Shown in pieces: positions 37,152-47,496 of a DNA stretch of 64,000 bases; the first letter of the stretch is position 1, and every line of letters begins with the position of its first letter. The stretch comes from Leptospira abararensis (GTDB taxonomy: Bacteria; Spirochaetota; Leptospiria; Leptospirales; Leptospiraceae), in assembly GCF_016918735.1 (NCBI RefSeq), contig NZ_JAFFPR010000055.1, positions 1-64,000 of the forward strand, given 5' to 3'. Under the pieces are notes generated by a model. The model saw only the letters and a program-made list of their open reading frames with translations. It did no database searches and was not told the DNA's origin. Both the position numbers and the translations under genes were made by a program.

Positions 37152-37568
37152 CTACAGACATGATTCTATTTTTCTTAATTCTGCAAGAAGCCAATCAGAG
37201 GATTTAAATTCTTTTCCATCAGAAGTTTTGATTAAATAGGGAGTTCCTGATAAAAAAGATTTCGATGCAATTTTCTCTATGAATAGTTTGGCAGTCCATT
37301 CTTTGGGGTCAGGTGCAAATATCGAGTTCTTTGCTTCTTGTAATTTATAACGAAGGTGTTTTTCTGCTTCTTCGGCAGTATGAGTTTCTCCGTTACGAAT
37401 AAAACTACCTTGGAGTTTCCCCACTCGCTTTAAAAGTTTTTCAATTTTTTGTTCTTCAGTCGATGGCTGACAAGAATCAGTTTTTCCATATAAAAGTGAT
37501 AACTCAGTAACAAATAAAAATAAAATTGCCAAGAGAAACCAATTGAAGCCACGAACTTTCATAATCAT
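37152..37568 (-). CDS. DUF5329 family exported protein
   Basis: 138 residues. Signal peptide about residues 1-29 (FLLAILFLFVTELSLLYGK). Mature part: QKIEKLLKRVGKLQGSFIRN, then GETHTAEEAEKHLRYKL, FIEKIASKSFLSGTPYLIKT and SSDWLLAELRKIE. This is the conserved pattern of DUF5329, small periplasmic proteins of unknown function. Divergent from the TetR gene at 37797; the two operator-like repeats between them may affect both. Confidence 0.8.
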   Translation of the reverse strand: MIMKVRGFNWFLLAILFLFVTELSLLYGKTDSCQPSTEEQKIEKLLKRVGKLQGSFIRNGETHTAEEAEKHLRYKLQEAKNSIFAPDPKEWTAKLFIEKIASKSFLSGTPYLIKTSDGKEFKSSDWLLAELRKIESCL

Positions 37569-37710
37569 CTCCTTGTTTTAGATAAATTCAAAGTATTTGA
37601 ACTTATCCTCCATCATTATCAAAAGATAACAAACAAAAACCAACTTTGTATAGACGAATTGTACAAAACCTACAATAGAAATAACTGCGTTGTACGCAAG
37701 TCAGAGATAA

Positions 37711-37747
37711 ATGACTGGCGGTTGCTCTAAATTGACCCCCAGTCAAT
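37711..37747 (+). promoter_or_regulatory. Two operator-like pseudo-palindromes before the second TetR gene
   Basis: Copy 2 is perfect: ATTGAC-CCCCA-GTCAAT (37731-37747). Copy 1 is ATGACTGGCGGTTG (37711-37724), which matches the reverse complement of copy 2 at TGACTGG.GGT. An overlapping inverted repeat AGTCA-N8-TGACT spans 37699-37716. The doubled motif 50 bases before tetR points to autoregulation. Confidence 0.5.
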
Positions 37748-37796
37748 AATATGTTTTTTTCTAGCATATTTTCTAGGATTTTACTATCCTGGAGGT

Positions 37797-38468
37797 ATGA
37801 GCCGCGCGCCGATTGTAGAACGTTCGCCAAAAAAAAGAGCTGTATTGGAAAAAGACAAACTTTCCAAACGAACTTCCATACTTCAATCCGCAGCCTTTCT
37901 TTTGCAAAAAAAAGATTGGGCGGAACTTTCCATGGATGAAGTCGCCAAACGTGCAAAAATTGCAAAAGGAACTTTGTATTTATATTTTCCTACAAAAGAA
38001 GATCTTTGCCTTCGAGTACATAATGCTGATTATGAAGCTTGGTTTTTGGACATGGAAACTTTTTTAACAGAAACAAAAAGTATAGATGCAGAAGTGTTTT
38101 CTAAGTGGTTTGTGGAATCGATGGATAGACATGTTCGATTTTTAAAACTGTTGCCCATCGTTCCCACTATCCTAGAAAAGAATGCAAGCATTGCGACCAT
38201 TCGAGAATTCAAACTTAGTCTAAAAGAACAAATTTCTAAAACTCTACCCCTTCTCATCCAGACCTTTCCATTTTTAAACGAACAATCTGGATTTTTATTT
38301 CTGATGCAGTGCCATGCTTTAGCTGTAGGATCTTGGTCTCATGGTTTTCCCTCTAACCAAGTGAGAGAAGCAGTAAAAGAAGATGGATTAGAAATGTTTG
38401 TTTTGGATTACAAAATTTTTTTAAAAACATCCATTCTGACACTCCTGAATGGCAATAAGATCTCCTAA
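37797..38468 (+). CDS. TetR-family transcriptional regulator
   Basis: 223 residues. HTH: RTSILQSAAFLLQKKDWAEL, then SMDEVAKRAKIAKGTLYLYF and PTKEDLCLRV. The C-terminal ligand domain is unassigned. The ribosome-binding sequence GGAGGT abuts the ATG with no spacer, an unusual arrangement that may lower translation. Two operator-like repeats lie 50-85 bases upstream. Its stop overlaps the convergent membrane phosphatase-fold gene by four bases. Targets are probably itself and possibly the divergent DUF5329 gene. Confidence 0.87.
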   Translation: MSRAPIVERSPKKRAVLEKDKLSKRTSILQSAAFLLQKKDWAELSMDEVAKRAKIAKGTLYLYFPTKEDLCLRVHNADYEAWFLDMETFLTETKSIDAEVFSKWFVESMDRHVRFLKLLPIVPTILEKNASIATIREFKLSLKEQISKTLPLLIQTFPFLNEQSGFLFLMQCHALAVGSWSHGFPSNQVREAVKEDGLEMFVLDYKIFLKTSILTLLNGNKIS

Positions 38469-40114
38469 CGAATTTCAGAATAAATTTGATTCATTACTTT
38501 TTGTTTCCTACGAGGATCAGTAATGGGAGTTCTATTTTTATCCATCAGATCCATCTGAAGTAATTGGTCTCTGTCACTGTGATAAATGTATTTTGTATCA
38601 GAAGTGATCCAAGATTTTTGAATTTCAGAATTCCAAGTTTTTAATACTAAATTTGGTTGGTAACCAAAACTAAAAAAATTCAATTTTTGTTTTTCATTCT
38701 TTTGTTCTGGGTTGGTTTCTAATAAATTTAAAACAGTCTCTTTAAAATCTACTGACGTTCCTAATTTCGGAATGTATACTTGTCCTGATTTTAGAAAATA
38801 GAATAGGAAGGGAACATCTGTCTCTTGGTTGTATAAAGAATAATTGTGGGCAAAAGCACCTTCCTCTCCAAAGGATTCGCCATGGTCGGCCGCAAGAATC
38901 AACACTGTTTCACGAGAAGAGTTTTCTTTCCAATAAGCAATGATAGAATCTAATACTTCTATATCTTCTTTTATCGATGCCTGATAACGAACCAAAGGTG
39001 ATTCCCATTGGAGGGTAGAACTTTCTTTTGATACAAAATAGGGACTATGTGTTTGGCTAAGCCCAATCAACAAAAACAAAGGTTCCTTGTCTATATCTTG
39101 AATTTGTTTCATTGCGGAAAGAATGACTCGGTCATCCATTCCCCAACTGAATGATGGATAGAGCGATCCATATCTTTTTTCCAAATTCGATTTATCTAAA
39201 ACTGTTTGGAAAATCTTTGGAAAAAACTGATCCATTCCTTCCAAGTATATGGATTGGGAGTAGATCATAAATGTTTGGTATTTGTGTTTTTTTTGTAATA
39301 ACAAAGGAAGACTCGATTCTAATAACGAATCATCTAATTGTAACCTAGGATGATGAAGTTGTGATTCGCCTGTCATCCAAGTAAATAAACTTTTGGAAGT
39401 ATGTGGCATTGGAATCCAAAAATGAGAACCTTCCAATAAAGAAAAATCAATATAACGTGATTCTAAAGACGACAGTTGTTTTCTAGAAACACCTTCCAAC
39501 AAAACAAAAACAAGATTTGGTTTTCCAGAGATGGATTCTAAAATTGTTTTTTCTTTTTTTACCTGATAGGAAGAAATTTTATTTTGGTTCTCACTTCTGA
39601 ACAACCATTCCGAAGACATACGAAAAGATAAAAATAATAAACAACCAACAGAAAGGACAAATAGTATCCTTTTCCTATTCGTAGCAAAAATCAAATAAAA
39701 ACCAATTCCCAATGCCATCCACTGTGTTAGTTTCCAGTGGTATAAAAAATTAAAAAAATCTGCATACAAAAGAGATAAGTGTTGGAAAGAATAAATCAGA
39801 AGGTCAAACGTCAAAGCAGTTTGGTAAACTTCTTGGTAACTAAAGATAATTATAAAGAATGTCCATAAAAGCAAACGGTTGGTAGCATTTAATTTTGTTC
39901 TTTGATTTGAATTTTGATTGAGATAATATTCTAAACCTAAACCAAAAAATGTGATCGTCGAAACAATAATTCCATGAAAGTAAACCCAAACACTAAAGGA
40001 AATGGAAATCGGAAAGTGAAAGAAATACACAAACAAATACCATAACAACAAGGGTGATTCTTTTAAGTAATACCAGTTGCTAAAACGACCTAAGCTATTT
40101 AACTTCAAATTCAA
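38465..40114 (-). CDS. Membrane sulfatase/phosphoethanolamine transferase-fold enzyme
   Basis: 549 residues. About five transmembrane helices in residues 1-165, then an extracytoplasmic alkaline-phosphatase-superfamily domain. Metal ligand Glu207 in NLVFVLLEGVS, a Thr nucleophile candidate at 239 in PHTSKSLFTWMTG, and ADHGESFGEEG as the C-terminal metal site. Such enzymes (LtaS, OpgB/E, EptA relatives) move phosphoethanolamine, phosphoglycerol or sulfate groups on envelope glycans. Its start lies inside the 3' end of pbpC (20-base overlap), so it is coexpressed with PBP1C and the A2M gene. Substrate is open. Confidence 0.82.
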   Translation of the reverse strand: MNLKLNSLGRFSNWYYLKESPLLLWYLFVYFFHFPISISFSVWVYFHGIIVSTITFFGLGLEYYLNQNSNQRTKLNATNRLLLWTFFIIIFSYQEVYQTALTFDLLIYSFQHLSLLYADFFNFLYHWKLTQWMALGIGFYLIFATNRKRILFVLSVGCLLFLSFRMSSEWLFRSENQNKISSYQVKKEKTILESISGKPNLVFVLLEGVSRKQLSSLESRYIDFSLLEGSHFWIPMPHTSKSLFTWMTGESQLHHPRLQLDDSLLESSLPLLLQKKHKYQTFMIYSQSIYLEGMDQFFPKIFQTVLDKSNLEKRYGSLYPSFSWGMDDRVILSAMKQIQDIDKEPLFLLIGLSQTHSPYFVSKESSTLQWESPLVRYQASIKEDIEVLDSIIAYWKENSSRETVLILAADHGESFGEEGAFAHNYSLYNQETDVPFLFYFLKSGQVYIPKLGTSVDFKETVLNLLETNPEQKNEKQKLNFFSFGYQPNLVLKTWNSEIQKSWITSDTKYIYHSDRDQLLQMDLMDKNRTPITDPRRKQKVMNQIYSEIR

Positions 40115-42284
40115 CGGATGCCTTCTTTATTTCCCCATCATATAATACTAAAGAATGTTTTCCACGAATGATGGGTAAACGTAAGTCTCCATTGGAAGTG
40201 GGTTTGAATTCAGTTTTTCCGTTCCAAACCAATTTCGGAACCTTTAATGTCTTAAACTCACGAACTCTTACTGGAATACTTTGTGTTTCTTTTTCATACG
40301 ATGGGTGATATAAATAGACTTGGCCCATCGAAGGATAAACAAAACCAACACCTAATACAGAAGGATTTGATTCTGCCTTATGTTTATCACATATTTCGGA
40401 GAGAAGGATTTTTTTTCTAACTTTCAAAGCAATGGATGAACATTGATCCGAAGCTAACTTCCCGGTAAGGCGACAAAAGTTTTTGGTTTCTGTATAACTA
40501 GATTTAAATTCCAAACTTGGTTTATCTTTCATCAAACTTCGAAATATATTCTGAACAATCCGTCCGGCGCCAAAAGAACCCGAAACATCCATAGTTCTTT
40601 CCCCAGAAAAGTTTCCCACCCAAGCCCCAACCACATAATGATCATTAAATGCAACTGTCCAAGAGTTTCGATAATCTTTGGAAGTACCTGTTTTAATTGA
40701 TACCGGAAACGGAAAATCCAAATAACTCCTCCTTCCAAAGGCTCTTTGCCTTAGTTTCGGATCTTTTAAAACAAACTTCAACTCTTCAGCAGTTTCTCCA
40801 GAGAAAAGTCGTGTAGGCAAGCCGTAGTACAAGGGCTTTTTATCCATTTTTCCCAATCGAATTTTTGGTAGTATTCCGTTCAAAGGGAATGACCCGTAAG
40901 CGCGCGTTAGCTGAAGGAGGCTTGTTCCACCCGACCCCAGAGCAAGACCTGGTCCATAAAATTGAGGTGATTCTTTTAAGTGAGTAAAACCGGCGGATTG
41001 TAAAAAACGATAAAAAGTTGTGACTCCTATTTCGTTAATCGTTGTGACAGCAGGAATATTTCTAGAGTTACCGAGTGCCTCTGCCAAAGTTAAGTCTCCC
41101 CAATAACGAAGGTCCGCATTTCTTGGAAGATAGTTTCCTCCTTGGCCCAAAGAAAAAGAATATTTTTCATCAGAGAAGATAGAATTTACAGTATAAATTT
41201 CTTTTTCTATAGCAAGTGCATATAACAGAGGTTTCAGTGTACTTCCGGCATCTCTATAGGCCAAACTACCGTTTACCATCCCATTTCCGTCTTCAAAAAA
41301 ATTTTTGGAACCAATCATTCCTTTTAGTTCGAGTTCGTCATCTTTACCAGGAACACGTTCCAAAACAATCGCAGATGCATTGGATACATTCCATCGTTCT
41401 AACCCATCTAGTTCAGAATTTACTATCGAATGTAACTCCGAATTTAATTCAGAGGATAAAGAAGAAACAAATTCTTCGGAAGGAATCGAAATCAACTTTC
41501 GAATCCAATTCAGAAAGTGCTGATTTTCACCCTTCCATTGCTCAGAAAAATCAGCTTTGTTTTTGACCTTTGTATCAATGGTAAGTTCATTTGGATCATT
41601 TAAGACGGGTATTTCGTAAGGAATCCTCTCTCGTAAATTGTGATAACGAATCGAGAGTTCTTTTAATTCTGGGTGATTCTTTCGAATCAAAACGGTAAGA
41701 TATACAGTTTCTTCGAGCGATAAAAAACGAATATGTTTACCAAATAATATAAGTGAGGCGGATGGAAACCCAACAATATTGGAATGAATTGATACGGAAT
41801 TCAGATATGCTTCTAAAATTTCGGACTTTGTGAACCAAACTTCATACCGAAGCGCCTCGAAGATTTCAAAGCCTTTACGTAGCACAAATGGATAACTTCG
41901 AATCTCCGGGTTTTGTATTCGTACAAGTTGCATGGTAAGTGTCGATGCACCCCCTCTTTTTCCTTTGGAAAAAAGATAAGAACGAATGGAGTTGAAACCT
42001 GCAAATAGGTCAATTCCATGATGAGAATCAAATCGTTTGTCTTCGGCAATTTTTAAAATTTCAGGAACAAAGGTTGGATACTCCTGGATACTTTCCCAAT
42101 CCTGTCTTGTTTGATTTTGATTTTTTCCTCTTCCAATTAGAGTCCCTTCCTTTGTAAGGATACGAACTGTTGTCTGATTTCGAAAAGTTTCAAAAGATAT
42201 CGGTCTTAATAAAAATCCTGCTATGGGAAAGATAACTCCTCCACCTAACAGGATATAGAGAATGAAATCTTTTTTCGAAATCAC
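40095..42284 (-). CDS. pbpC: Penicillin-binding protein 1C
   Basis: 729 residues, normal for PBP1C. One N-terminal membrane anchor (FILYILLGGGVIFPIAGFLL). GT51 glycosyltransferase domain with Glu81 in the EDKRFDSHHGID motif and KRGGASTLTMQLVR. Transpeptidase domain with Ser348 in GSTLKP, SRN and SIKTGTSKDYRNSW. C-terminal BiPBP_C domain. Bifunctional peptidoglycan synthase facing the periplasm. Its start overlaps the alpha-2-macroglobulin gene by four bases, the same pairing as E. coli yfhM-pbpC. The A2M is thought to guard this route when the cell wall is breached. Confidence 0.95.
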   Translation of the reverse strand: MISKKDFILYILLGGGVIFPIAGFLLRPISFETFRNQTTVRILTKEGTLIGRGKNQNQTRQDWESIQEYPTFVPEILKIAEDKRFDSHHGIDLFAGFNSIRSYLFSKGKRGGASTLTMQLVRIQNPEIRSYPFVLRKGFEIFEALRYEVWFTKSEILEAYLNSVSIHSNIVGFPSASLILFGKHIRFLSLEETVYLTVLIRKNHPELKELSIRYHNLRERIPYEIPVLNDPNELTIDTKVKNKADFSEQWKGENQHFLNWIRKLISIPSEEFVSSLSSELNSELHSIVNSELDGLERWNVSNASAIVLERVPGKDDELELKGMIGSKNFFEDGNGMVNGSLAYRDAGSTLKPLLYALAIEKEIYTVNSIFSDEKYSFSLGQGGNYLPRNADLRYWGDLTLAEALGNSRNIPAVTTINEIGVTTFYRFLQSAGFTHLKESPQFYGPGLALGSGGTSLLQLTRAYGSFPLNGILPKIRLGKMDKKPLYYGLPTRLFSGETAEELKFVLKDPKLRQRAFGRRSYLDFPFPVSIKTGTSKDYRNSWTVAFNDHYVVGAWVGNFSGERTMDVSGSFGAGRIVQNIFRSLMKDKPSLEFKSSYTETKNFCRLTGKLASDQCSSIALKVRKKILLSEICDKHKAESNPSVLGVGFVYPSMGQVYLYHPSYEKETQSIPVRVREFKTLKVPKLVWNGKTEFKPTSNGDLRLPIIRGKHSLVLYDGEIKKASVEFEVK

Positions 42285-45200
42285 TCCACTTTCACTCGAA
42301 TCGTATTAGTATTTCCATAAAACTGGGGATGATACATTAAAAATGTTTTGGAAGCTGGCAAAATTGAATTTCCTTTTGCTACTGGCCTCAATATATAATT
42401 AAACTCTGTTTCCCCTCTTCCCAATCTATCTTCAGAAAAGATAACTCGATCATCACGGTACTCCTTGTATCCACCATAGTAATTTTCAGTGACTTCGGTT
42501 TCATCCGCATCGGAAGTTTTTTCTGTCAAAAATGAAGTATTCACAATTTCCGTGTTACTCGGTATTGGATCCACAACCATAACAAAAGCATGTTCGGTAT
42601 TACTGAGTATTTTTACTTTGACAAGATAAGTGGAACCGCGTTGCAAGCCAGTCACTTCTTTTAGGATGGCATCTCCACTAGAATCCCTTCCATCAATTCG
42701 GTATAAGGTCTTTCTAATTTCAAGACCATTAAACTTTTGGGTGGTTGTGTCTTTTACAGGAACATACATCAATCTAGATTGGAAATACAATCTACCTTCC
42801 GCACTTGTGCGTTTGAAAACGAGAGGTCTACCGGACGGATCTTTTCCTTCAAATAGACGATCAAAGGTAATTTCTTCTTTATAGATGGAATCAGAAGAAG
42901 CAGAAAAGGATTCATCAATTAATGTTCTTTCGCCAAAGATGGCCTGCCCTTCTGTGTCCGCTGAAGTTGACTCAAAACGATTTCTGTATTCAGCCAACGC
43001 GAGTGCAATGGTTCCGACACTATGACTATCAGACCAATATTGATTTTGACGATCCATCATAATTGATTTCACTAAATCCACAATGCGTGGGTTTTTAGAA
43101 TCTACTTTGAGTAACAGTCGCAAATAGTTCCCAAGAACTGTTGAGGAACTATAATAAGAGTAATAATAGTATTCATCCGAATTTTGTTTGACCGGTTTTA
43201 TGGTGAATAACTCTTTTTCATACACAATGTATTTTGTATACTCCGCGAATAGTTTTTTAAACACAGAGTCCGACTCATAAGATTCGAGCTTATGTGTCTC
43301 GGCATATGCGGTTAGAAAAATTCCGCGAGACTTTAAGTTTAATTCTTCGAAATGGTCTACCAAGGTTTTCTCTAAAGTATGAATGTCCTTTTTATCTTTC
43401 GATAGTACGGAATAAATTAAACTTAGAGTTTGGTAGGAATTGATCGAAGTTTCTGTAGGATTTTTTACGTAATTTTGTAAGTATTGGATTGCCGATTGGT
43501 ATGCTTGCGGATTGGATCTTTTTCCTTTCTCTTTTGCAATTTGCATCACTGAAGCAATGTAGGCAGTTAAATATGGATACCCTGTCCTTCCATGACCTTT
43601 CCAAACTTTAAAACTTCCATCAGAAGCTTGGAAGTCAGACATTTCATCTAAAAACAATTTTTCAATTTGAGTAAAATCATAAGAATCTTTTGCAGGAGCT
43701 TTGTATTGGAATTCCTTGAGTAACTCCCCAGCACTCAAAGAGAGTAGATAGGCCGAAGTTCTTTGTTCCATACAAAAGTAAGGATTGGATTCATAAAAGT
43801 CAAAAGCAGATTTTAATGCCGTAAGTGCCGTTCCCGACATACGAATGTCTAACGAACCTTTATTAAGCAGTATTGATTCTTTTTTTGGGAAAGTAATTAG
43901 TGTTTTGTGTTCCGAATCAGTATAACCAGAAAATTGAACTGATGTTACTGGATCAAATTCTTTGATCGGAAGAGTAACCACTAAAGCATCGGAAAGATCA
44001 TTTTTTTTCAGATCTGCAAATTCTGCAGAATTTTCTGGCTCTACTGAAACTTGATAAGACATTTGGATTTCATCCTTTGGATGGTCAAGTTTTAGTTTGA
44101 TATACTGTGATTCTGAGATTTGGAATGTTTTAAGGACTTCTTTGGTTTGACCCGCAGCAAGTTCTATCGGTATCCAACCTTTATCTTCCGAGAGAAATTT
44201 AGATGCGATTTTATATTTAAACCTTCCTTTTTTCTTAGTATTATTTGTGATACTACCACCTAACTCTAAACTATCACCAACTCGAATGAATCTAGCAACT
44301 GTCTTCTGTAAAACCAAATTCTTTTTGACTGTGAATTCTGAATTTGAAGCACCAAACTTTCCATTGGCGGAAGAGGCAACCATAACTCGAAACGTTGTTA
44401 AATTATCTGGCAAAGTAAAACTTAGATCTGCATTTCCATTGCTATCAGCAGTAACTACGGGATTCCAATAGGCCGTATAACGGAAGTCCTTTCTCGCACC
44501 AGATTCTGATTCAGCAGAGAACCCTCCCCCTGAATCTTCACCATAATCCCCTCCTGGACTATCTCCTTTATTTTCGTATATATAATGTTTGATGATCATA
44601 CTACGAAGTTCAAAGGTCTTAACAATGTTATACCAATACTGATAGAACATTTGCACTGGGCTTTGAAAGGAATATCCCACCAAGTCTAAAACTCCACGGT
44701 CAGCCACAGATACGGTGAGTTCTGCACCTGGACTCGATTGAATCGACAATTTCACCTGTTCCCTAGGTTGGTATTCCGTTTTGTCAGTTTTAATTACAAC
44801 GGGTGCCGTTCTAGAAGCTAAATTGACTTTTAAAGTTACTGATCCCGTTTTTGCTTTGGGAGCACCTAAGTCCTGTTCGTTAAATTCTTTAATGTCATCA
44901 GCAGAAAGTCCTTCAGGCACCGGAAGTCTACCTGATAACATCACCACATTGACATCTACATTGGGAAGATATGATTCCTCAATGGGAATTTCCAGAGGAG
45001 CACTGTTTCCTTTCATCAAAAAAGATTTTTTAAAATACACAGAATCTCTTTCGACAGTAACTATGACTCGTGCATTTTGTAATGGAGATTTAATTAGGAT
45101 CTTTGCTTTATCACCAATTTTATATTCTTTTTTATCAGAACGTAATTCGATGGAATCATCGCCACGAAAGTCCCAAGTGTAATAAGATTCTTTTTCATAA

Positions 45201-47350
45201 GCATAAAAATCCACTCGAGAAAAAACCTTGTCTCGATTCAATACTAAAACAGTATAACTTCCAGGATCTTTAGCACGATAATCAAAAGTGACTCCATCGG
45301 TTTTCGAAATCAGTTTTTTTGTCTCAACAACTTTTTTTGTTAATTGGTTGCTTCTAAAAAAGAACTTTCCTAATCCTTGAGACAAAACAGAAGTCCAATC
45401 ATTATAAATAATATAGGCCTTAAGTTCTACGCCAGCGACAGCTTTACCTTGTAAGTTGACTGCCACAGCACCAAACTGAAATGGTTTGTCCAAAGACTGG
45501 TATCTATCATTACATTTTAGTCCCACATACGTTTCTGAAGGATTATAAGGTATACTGGCAGATTTTGTAACAGACTTCCCATCCACATCGAATACAGATG
45601 ATTCTACCACTAAATGAAAGGGATCAGCAATTTCGATATCTTCCCCATCGGTAACAAATTTGCGGGTTAAATCCTGAACAGGAATGTCTAAGTTAAAAAG
45701 ACCTTTACTATCCAAAATACCTTCGGAACCACTTACATAGTCCGAGTTACCACCAGAATATTCGTCTTCGTAATCATACCAAGTGTCGGAGAAATCATAA
45801 TTCGAAAAAATATCAAAGTTTATGTATCTTTTTCTTTTTAATACCGAATAACTGATCTTAGCTCCTCCCATAGGAGCTCCGAACATATACTTACCTTCCA
45901 CAGTTCCTTTGACATTTTGGTCTTTGTTCACCACATTGGCCAAATTCACATTCACCATAAAATTCACAGGTCGGAATTCTTCTACTTGGAAAGTATCATA
46001 GGTGACCGAACCATCCTTTCCAGATAAATAAACAGAAACAGAATAATGCCCAAGGGGAGCATCAGAAGGAATGGTATAACCTGTGGCCACTCCCCCTTGT
46101 GTCGTGGATGTAAGGTTTGTATTAGATACATCCTTTCCGCGAGAATCTCGAATTTGTACGTTTACTGTTTTCGAAGAATAAGGAACCAACACTCCATTTT
46201 TTCTGTCTGCAAGGACTGCTTTGATCTCTACTCGATCCCCTGGCCGATACAATTTTCTATCAAAGTATATTTTTCCTTTTACATGGTTTTCTGTGTAATA
46301 GTCACTATAACCTTCGATATGTGTTTCATTAAAATGAAGAAAAGCTTTATCACCGGAGGTATCCTCGGCAATTAACACTGACTTATCGAAAGCCCTTGTA
46401 TCGCTGATAGATGGCACGGTACAATGGCCATCTTTATCTGTTTTACAAGTTCCGCGTAAGTTTCCTTTTTCATACAAACTAATATTAGTATTGGCAATAG
46501 GTTCTGCTTTGGAAAGACTGTGCACCCAAACATGAAGTGTATTTGGGTCTAATTTTGTTGTGATTCCTAAGTTTGTAGATTGTAAAAAAATGGATTCTTT
46601 TTTGAATTCTTCCTTATTATTTTCGCCGATGATATTGGCACCTAACTGAAATGCGATCCAAGCCTTTGTATTGGGTTTGGAGCCAAAATAATTGTCAATA
46701 TCCATCCCTTGATTTCCAAAGGAATTGATTTTGATCCCAGACTTCCAAACCGATTTTTTCCAATTCAATTGGTTTTCAAATTCATAGTATTTGTTTCCCA
46801 TTGTTGCAACAGCATCTACAAGAATTGGTATAGACAATTCAGCAGATCGGATTTGAAATTCAGGAACATTGGAAATAGAAATAGGAAGTACTTTGTTTAA
46901 ATTGGATTCAAATATATTTTCCCTAGATAAATAAAAGGAAGGTTTTTTGGCCATCACAGGGAGTTTGAAGCTAACAGGCGTTTCTAAAAAACAATCATTT
47001 TCTGCATAAAACTTTCCAATTTTGATTTCGTATTCGACACCCGGATCAAAGTTCCAGGAATCTAGAGAAAATTCTCGAGTTACATAATCAGAAAATTCTG
47101 TCTGAGGGTTGGAAGGTTTTGGAGAAATTTGAACTGCGGAGGCAAACTCTTGTAAATTGGTATCTTCTGAAACTGTAATGCGGTAGTCCCAAAGGTCTTC
47201 TAGATATTTTAAATCGGTGGTGTCTAATTTAACTTCGATTCGGCAACTGCTGGGAAAGATGGTGCGTTTGATGGCCTTAAAAAGGCCGCTGATAGAATTG
47301 CAGGAACTAAGGAAAAATAAAAAACTAAAAGCCAATACCAACTTACGCAT
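42281..47350 (-). CDS. Alpha-2-macroglobulin family lipoprotein
   Basis: 1689 residues. Lipoprotein signal with FFLSSC (Cys17). Macroglobulin-like domains include YFDRKLYRPGDRVEIKAVLA. The Ala-Tyr-Trp-rich bait region lies around YTAYWNPVVTADSNGNADLS, and FTLPDNLTTFRVMVASS marks the ANATO-side junction. The thioester motif is Cys1193-Met-Glu-Gln1196 in YFCMEQRTSAYLL, so the thioester form (as in YfhM type) rather than the non-thioester form is expected. Traps proteases in the periplasm. First gene of the operon with pbpC and the sulfatase-fold enzyme; divergent from the gene at 47497. Confidence 0.93.
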   Translation of the reverse strand: MRKLVLAFSFLFFLSSCNSISGLFKAIKRTIFPSSCRIEVKLDTTDLKYLEDLWDYRITVSEDTNLQEFASAVQISPKPSNPQTEFSDYVTREFSLDSWNFDPGVEYEIKIGKFYAENDCFLETPVSFKLPVMAKKPSFYLSRENIFESNLNKVLPISISNVPEFQIRSAELSIPILVDAVATMGNKYYEFENQLNWKKSVWKSGIKINSFGNQGMDIDNYFGSKPNTKAWIAFQLGANIIGENNKEEFKKESIFLQSTNLGITTKLDPNTLHVWVHSLSKAEPIANTNISLYEKGNLRGTCKTDKDGHCTVPSISDTRAFDKSVLIAEDTSGDKAFLHFNETHIEGYSDYYTENHVKGKIYFDRKLYRPGDRVEIKAVLADRKNGVLVPYSSKTVNVQIRDSRGKDVSNTNLTSTTQGGVATGYTIPSDAPLGHYSVSVYLSGKDGSVTYDTFQVEEFRPVNFMVNVNLANVVNKDQNVKGTVEGKYMFGAPMGGAKISYSVLKRKRYINFDIFSNYDFSDTWYDYEDEYSGGNSDYVSGSEGILDSKGLFNLDIPVQDLTRKFVTDGEDIEIADPFHLVVESSVFDVDGKSVTKSASIPYNPSETYVGLKCNDRYQSLDKPFQFGAVAVNLQGKAVAGVELKAYIIYNDWTSVLSQGLGKFFFRSNQLTKKVVETKKLISKTDGVTFDYRAKDPGSYTVLVLNRDKVFSRVDFYAYEKESYYTWDFRGDDSIELRSDKKEYKIGDKAKILIKSPLQNARVIVTVERDSVYFKKSFLMKGNSAPLEIPIEESYLPNVDVNVVMLSGRLPVPEGLSADDIKEFNEQDLGAPKAKTGSVTLKVNLASRTAPVVIKTDKTEYQPREQVKLSIQSSPGAELTVSVADRGVLDLVGYSFQSPVQMFYQYWYNIVKTFELRSMIIKHYIYENKGDSPGGDYGEDSGGGFSAESESGARKDFRYTAYWNPVVTADSNGNADLSFTLPDNLTTFRVMVASSANGKFGASNSEFTVKKNLVLQKTVARFIRVGDSLELGGSITNNTKKKGRFKYKIASKFLSEDKGWIPIELAAGQTKEVLKTFQISESQYIKLKLDHPKDEIQMSYQVSVEPENSAEFADLKKNDLSDALVVTLPIKEFDPVTSVQFSGYTDSEHKTLITFPKKESILLNKGSLDIRMSGTALTALKSAFDFYESNPYFCMEQRTSAYLLSLSAGELLKEFQYKAPAKDSYDFTQIEKLFLDEMSDFQASDGSFKVWKGHGRTGYPYLTAYIASVMQIAKEKGKRSNPQAYQSAIQYLQNYVKNPTETSINSYQTLSLIYSVLSKDKKDIHTLEKTLVDHFEELNLKSRGIFLTAYAETHKLESYESDSVFKKLFAEYTKYIVYEKELFTIKPVKQNSDEYYYYSYYSSSTVLGNYLRLLLKVDSKNPRIVDLVKSIMMDRQNQYWSDSHSVGTIALALAEYRNRFESTSADTEGQAIFGERTLIDESFSASSDSIYKEEITFDRLFEGKDPSGRPLVFKRTSAEGRLYFQSRLMYVPVKDTTTQKFNGLEIRKTLYRIDGRDSSGDAILKEVTGLQRGSTYLVKVKILSNTEHAFVMVVDPIPSNTEIVNTSFLTEKTSDADETEVTENYYGGYKEYRDDRVIFSEDRLGRGETEFNYILRPVAKGNSILPASKTFLMYHPQFYGNTNTIRVKVE

Positions 47351-47496
47351 AGGGACTCCGAAATTCGAATGTTCCCTGTTCTATGACGGATATGTCTTAT
47401 TGCCAACTCTTTCCTGAATGAAATGGAAAATCTTTCCATATTTTTTTGATTGGATCGGAATTTTCGCTATGCTTTTGTTATTTTGAAATTTGATTG

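Noticed and set aside
41216..41566. 116-residue plus-strand frame
   Set aside because: Antisense to pbpC transpeptidase region with clear SxxK and KTG motifs.
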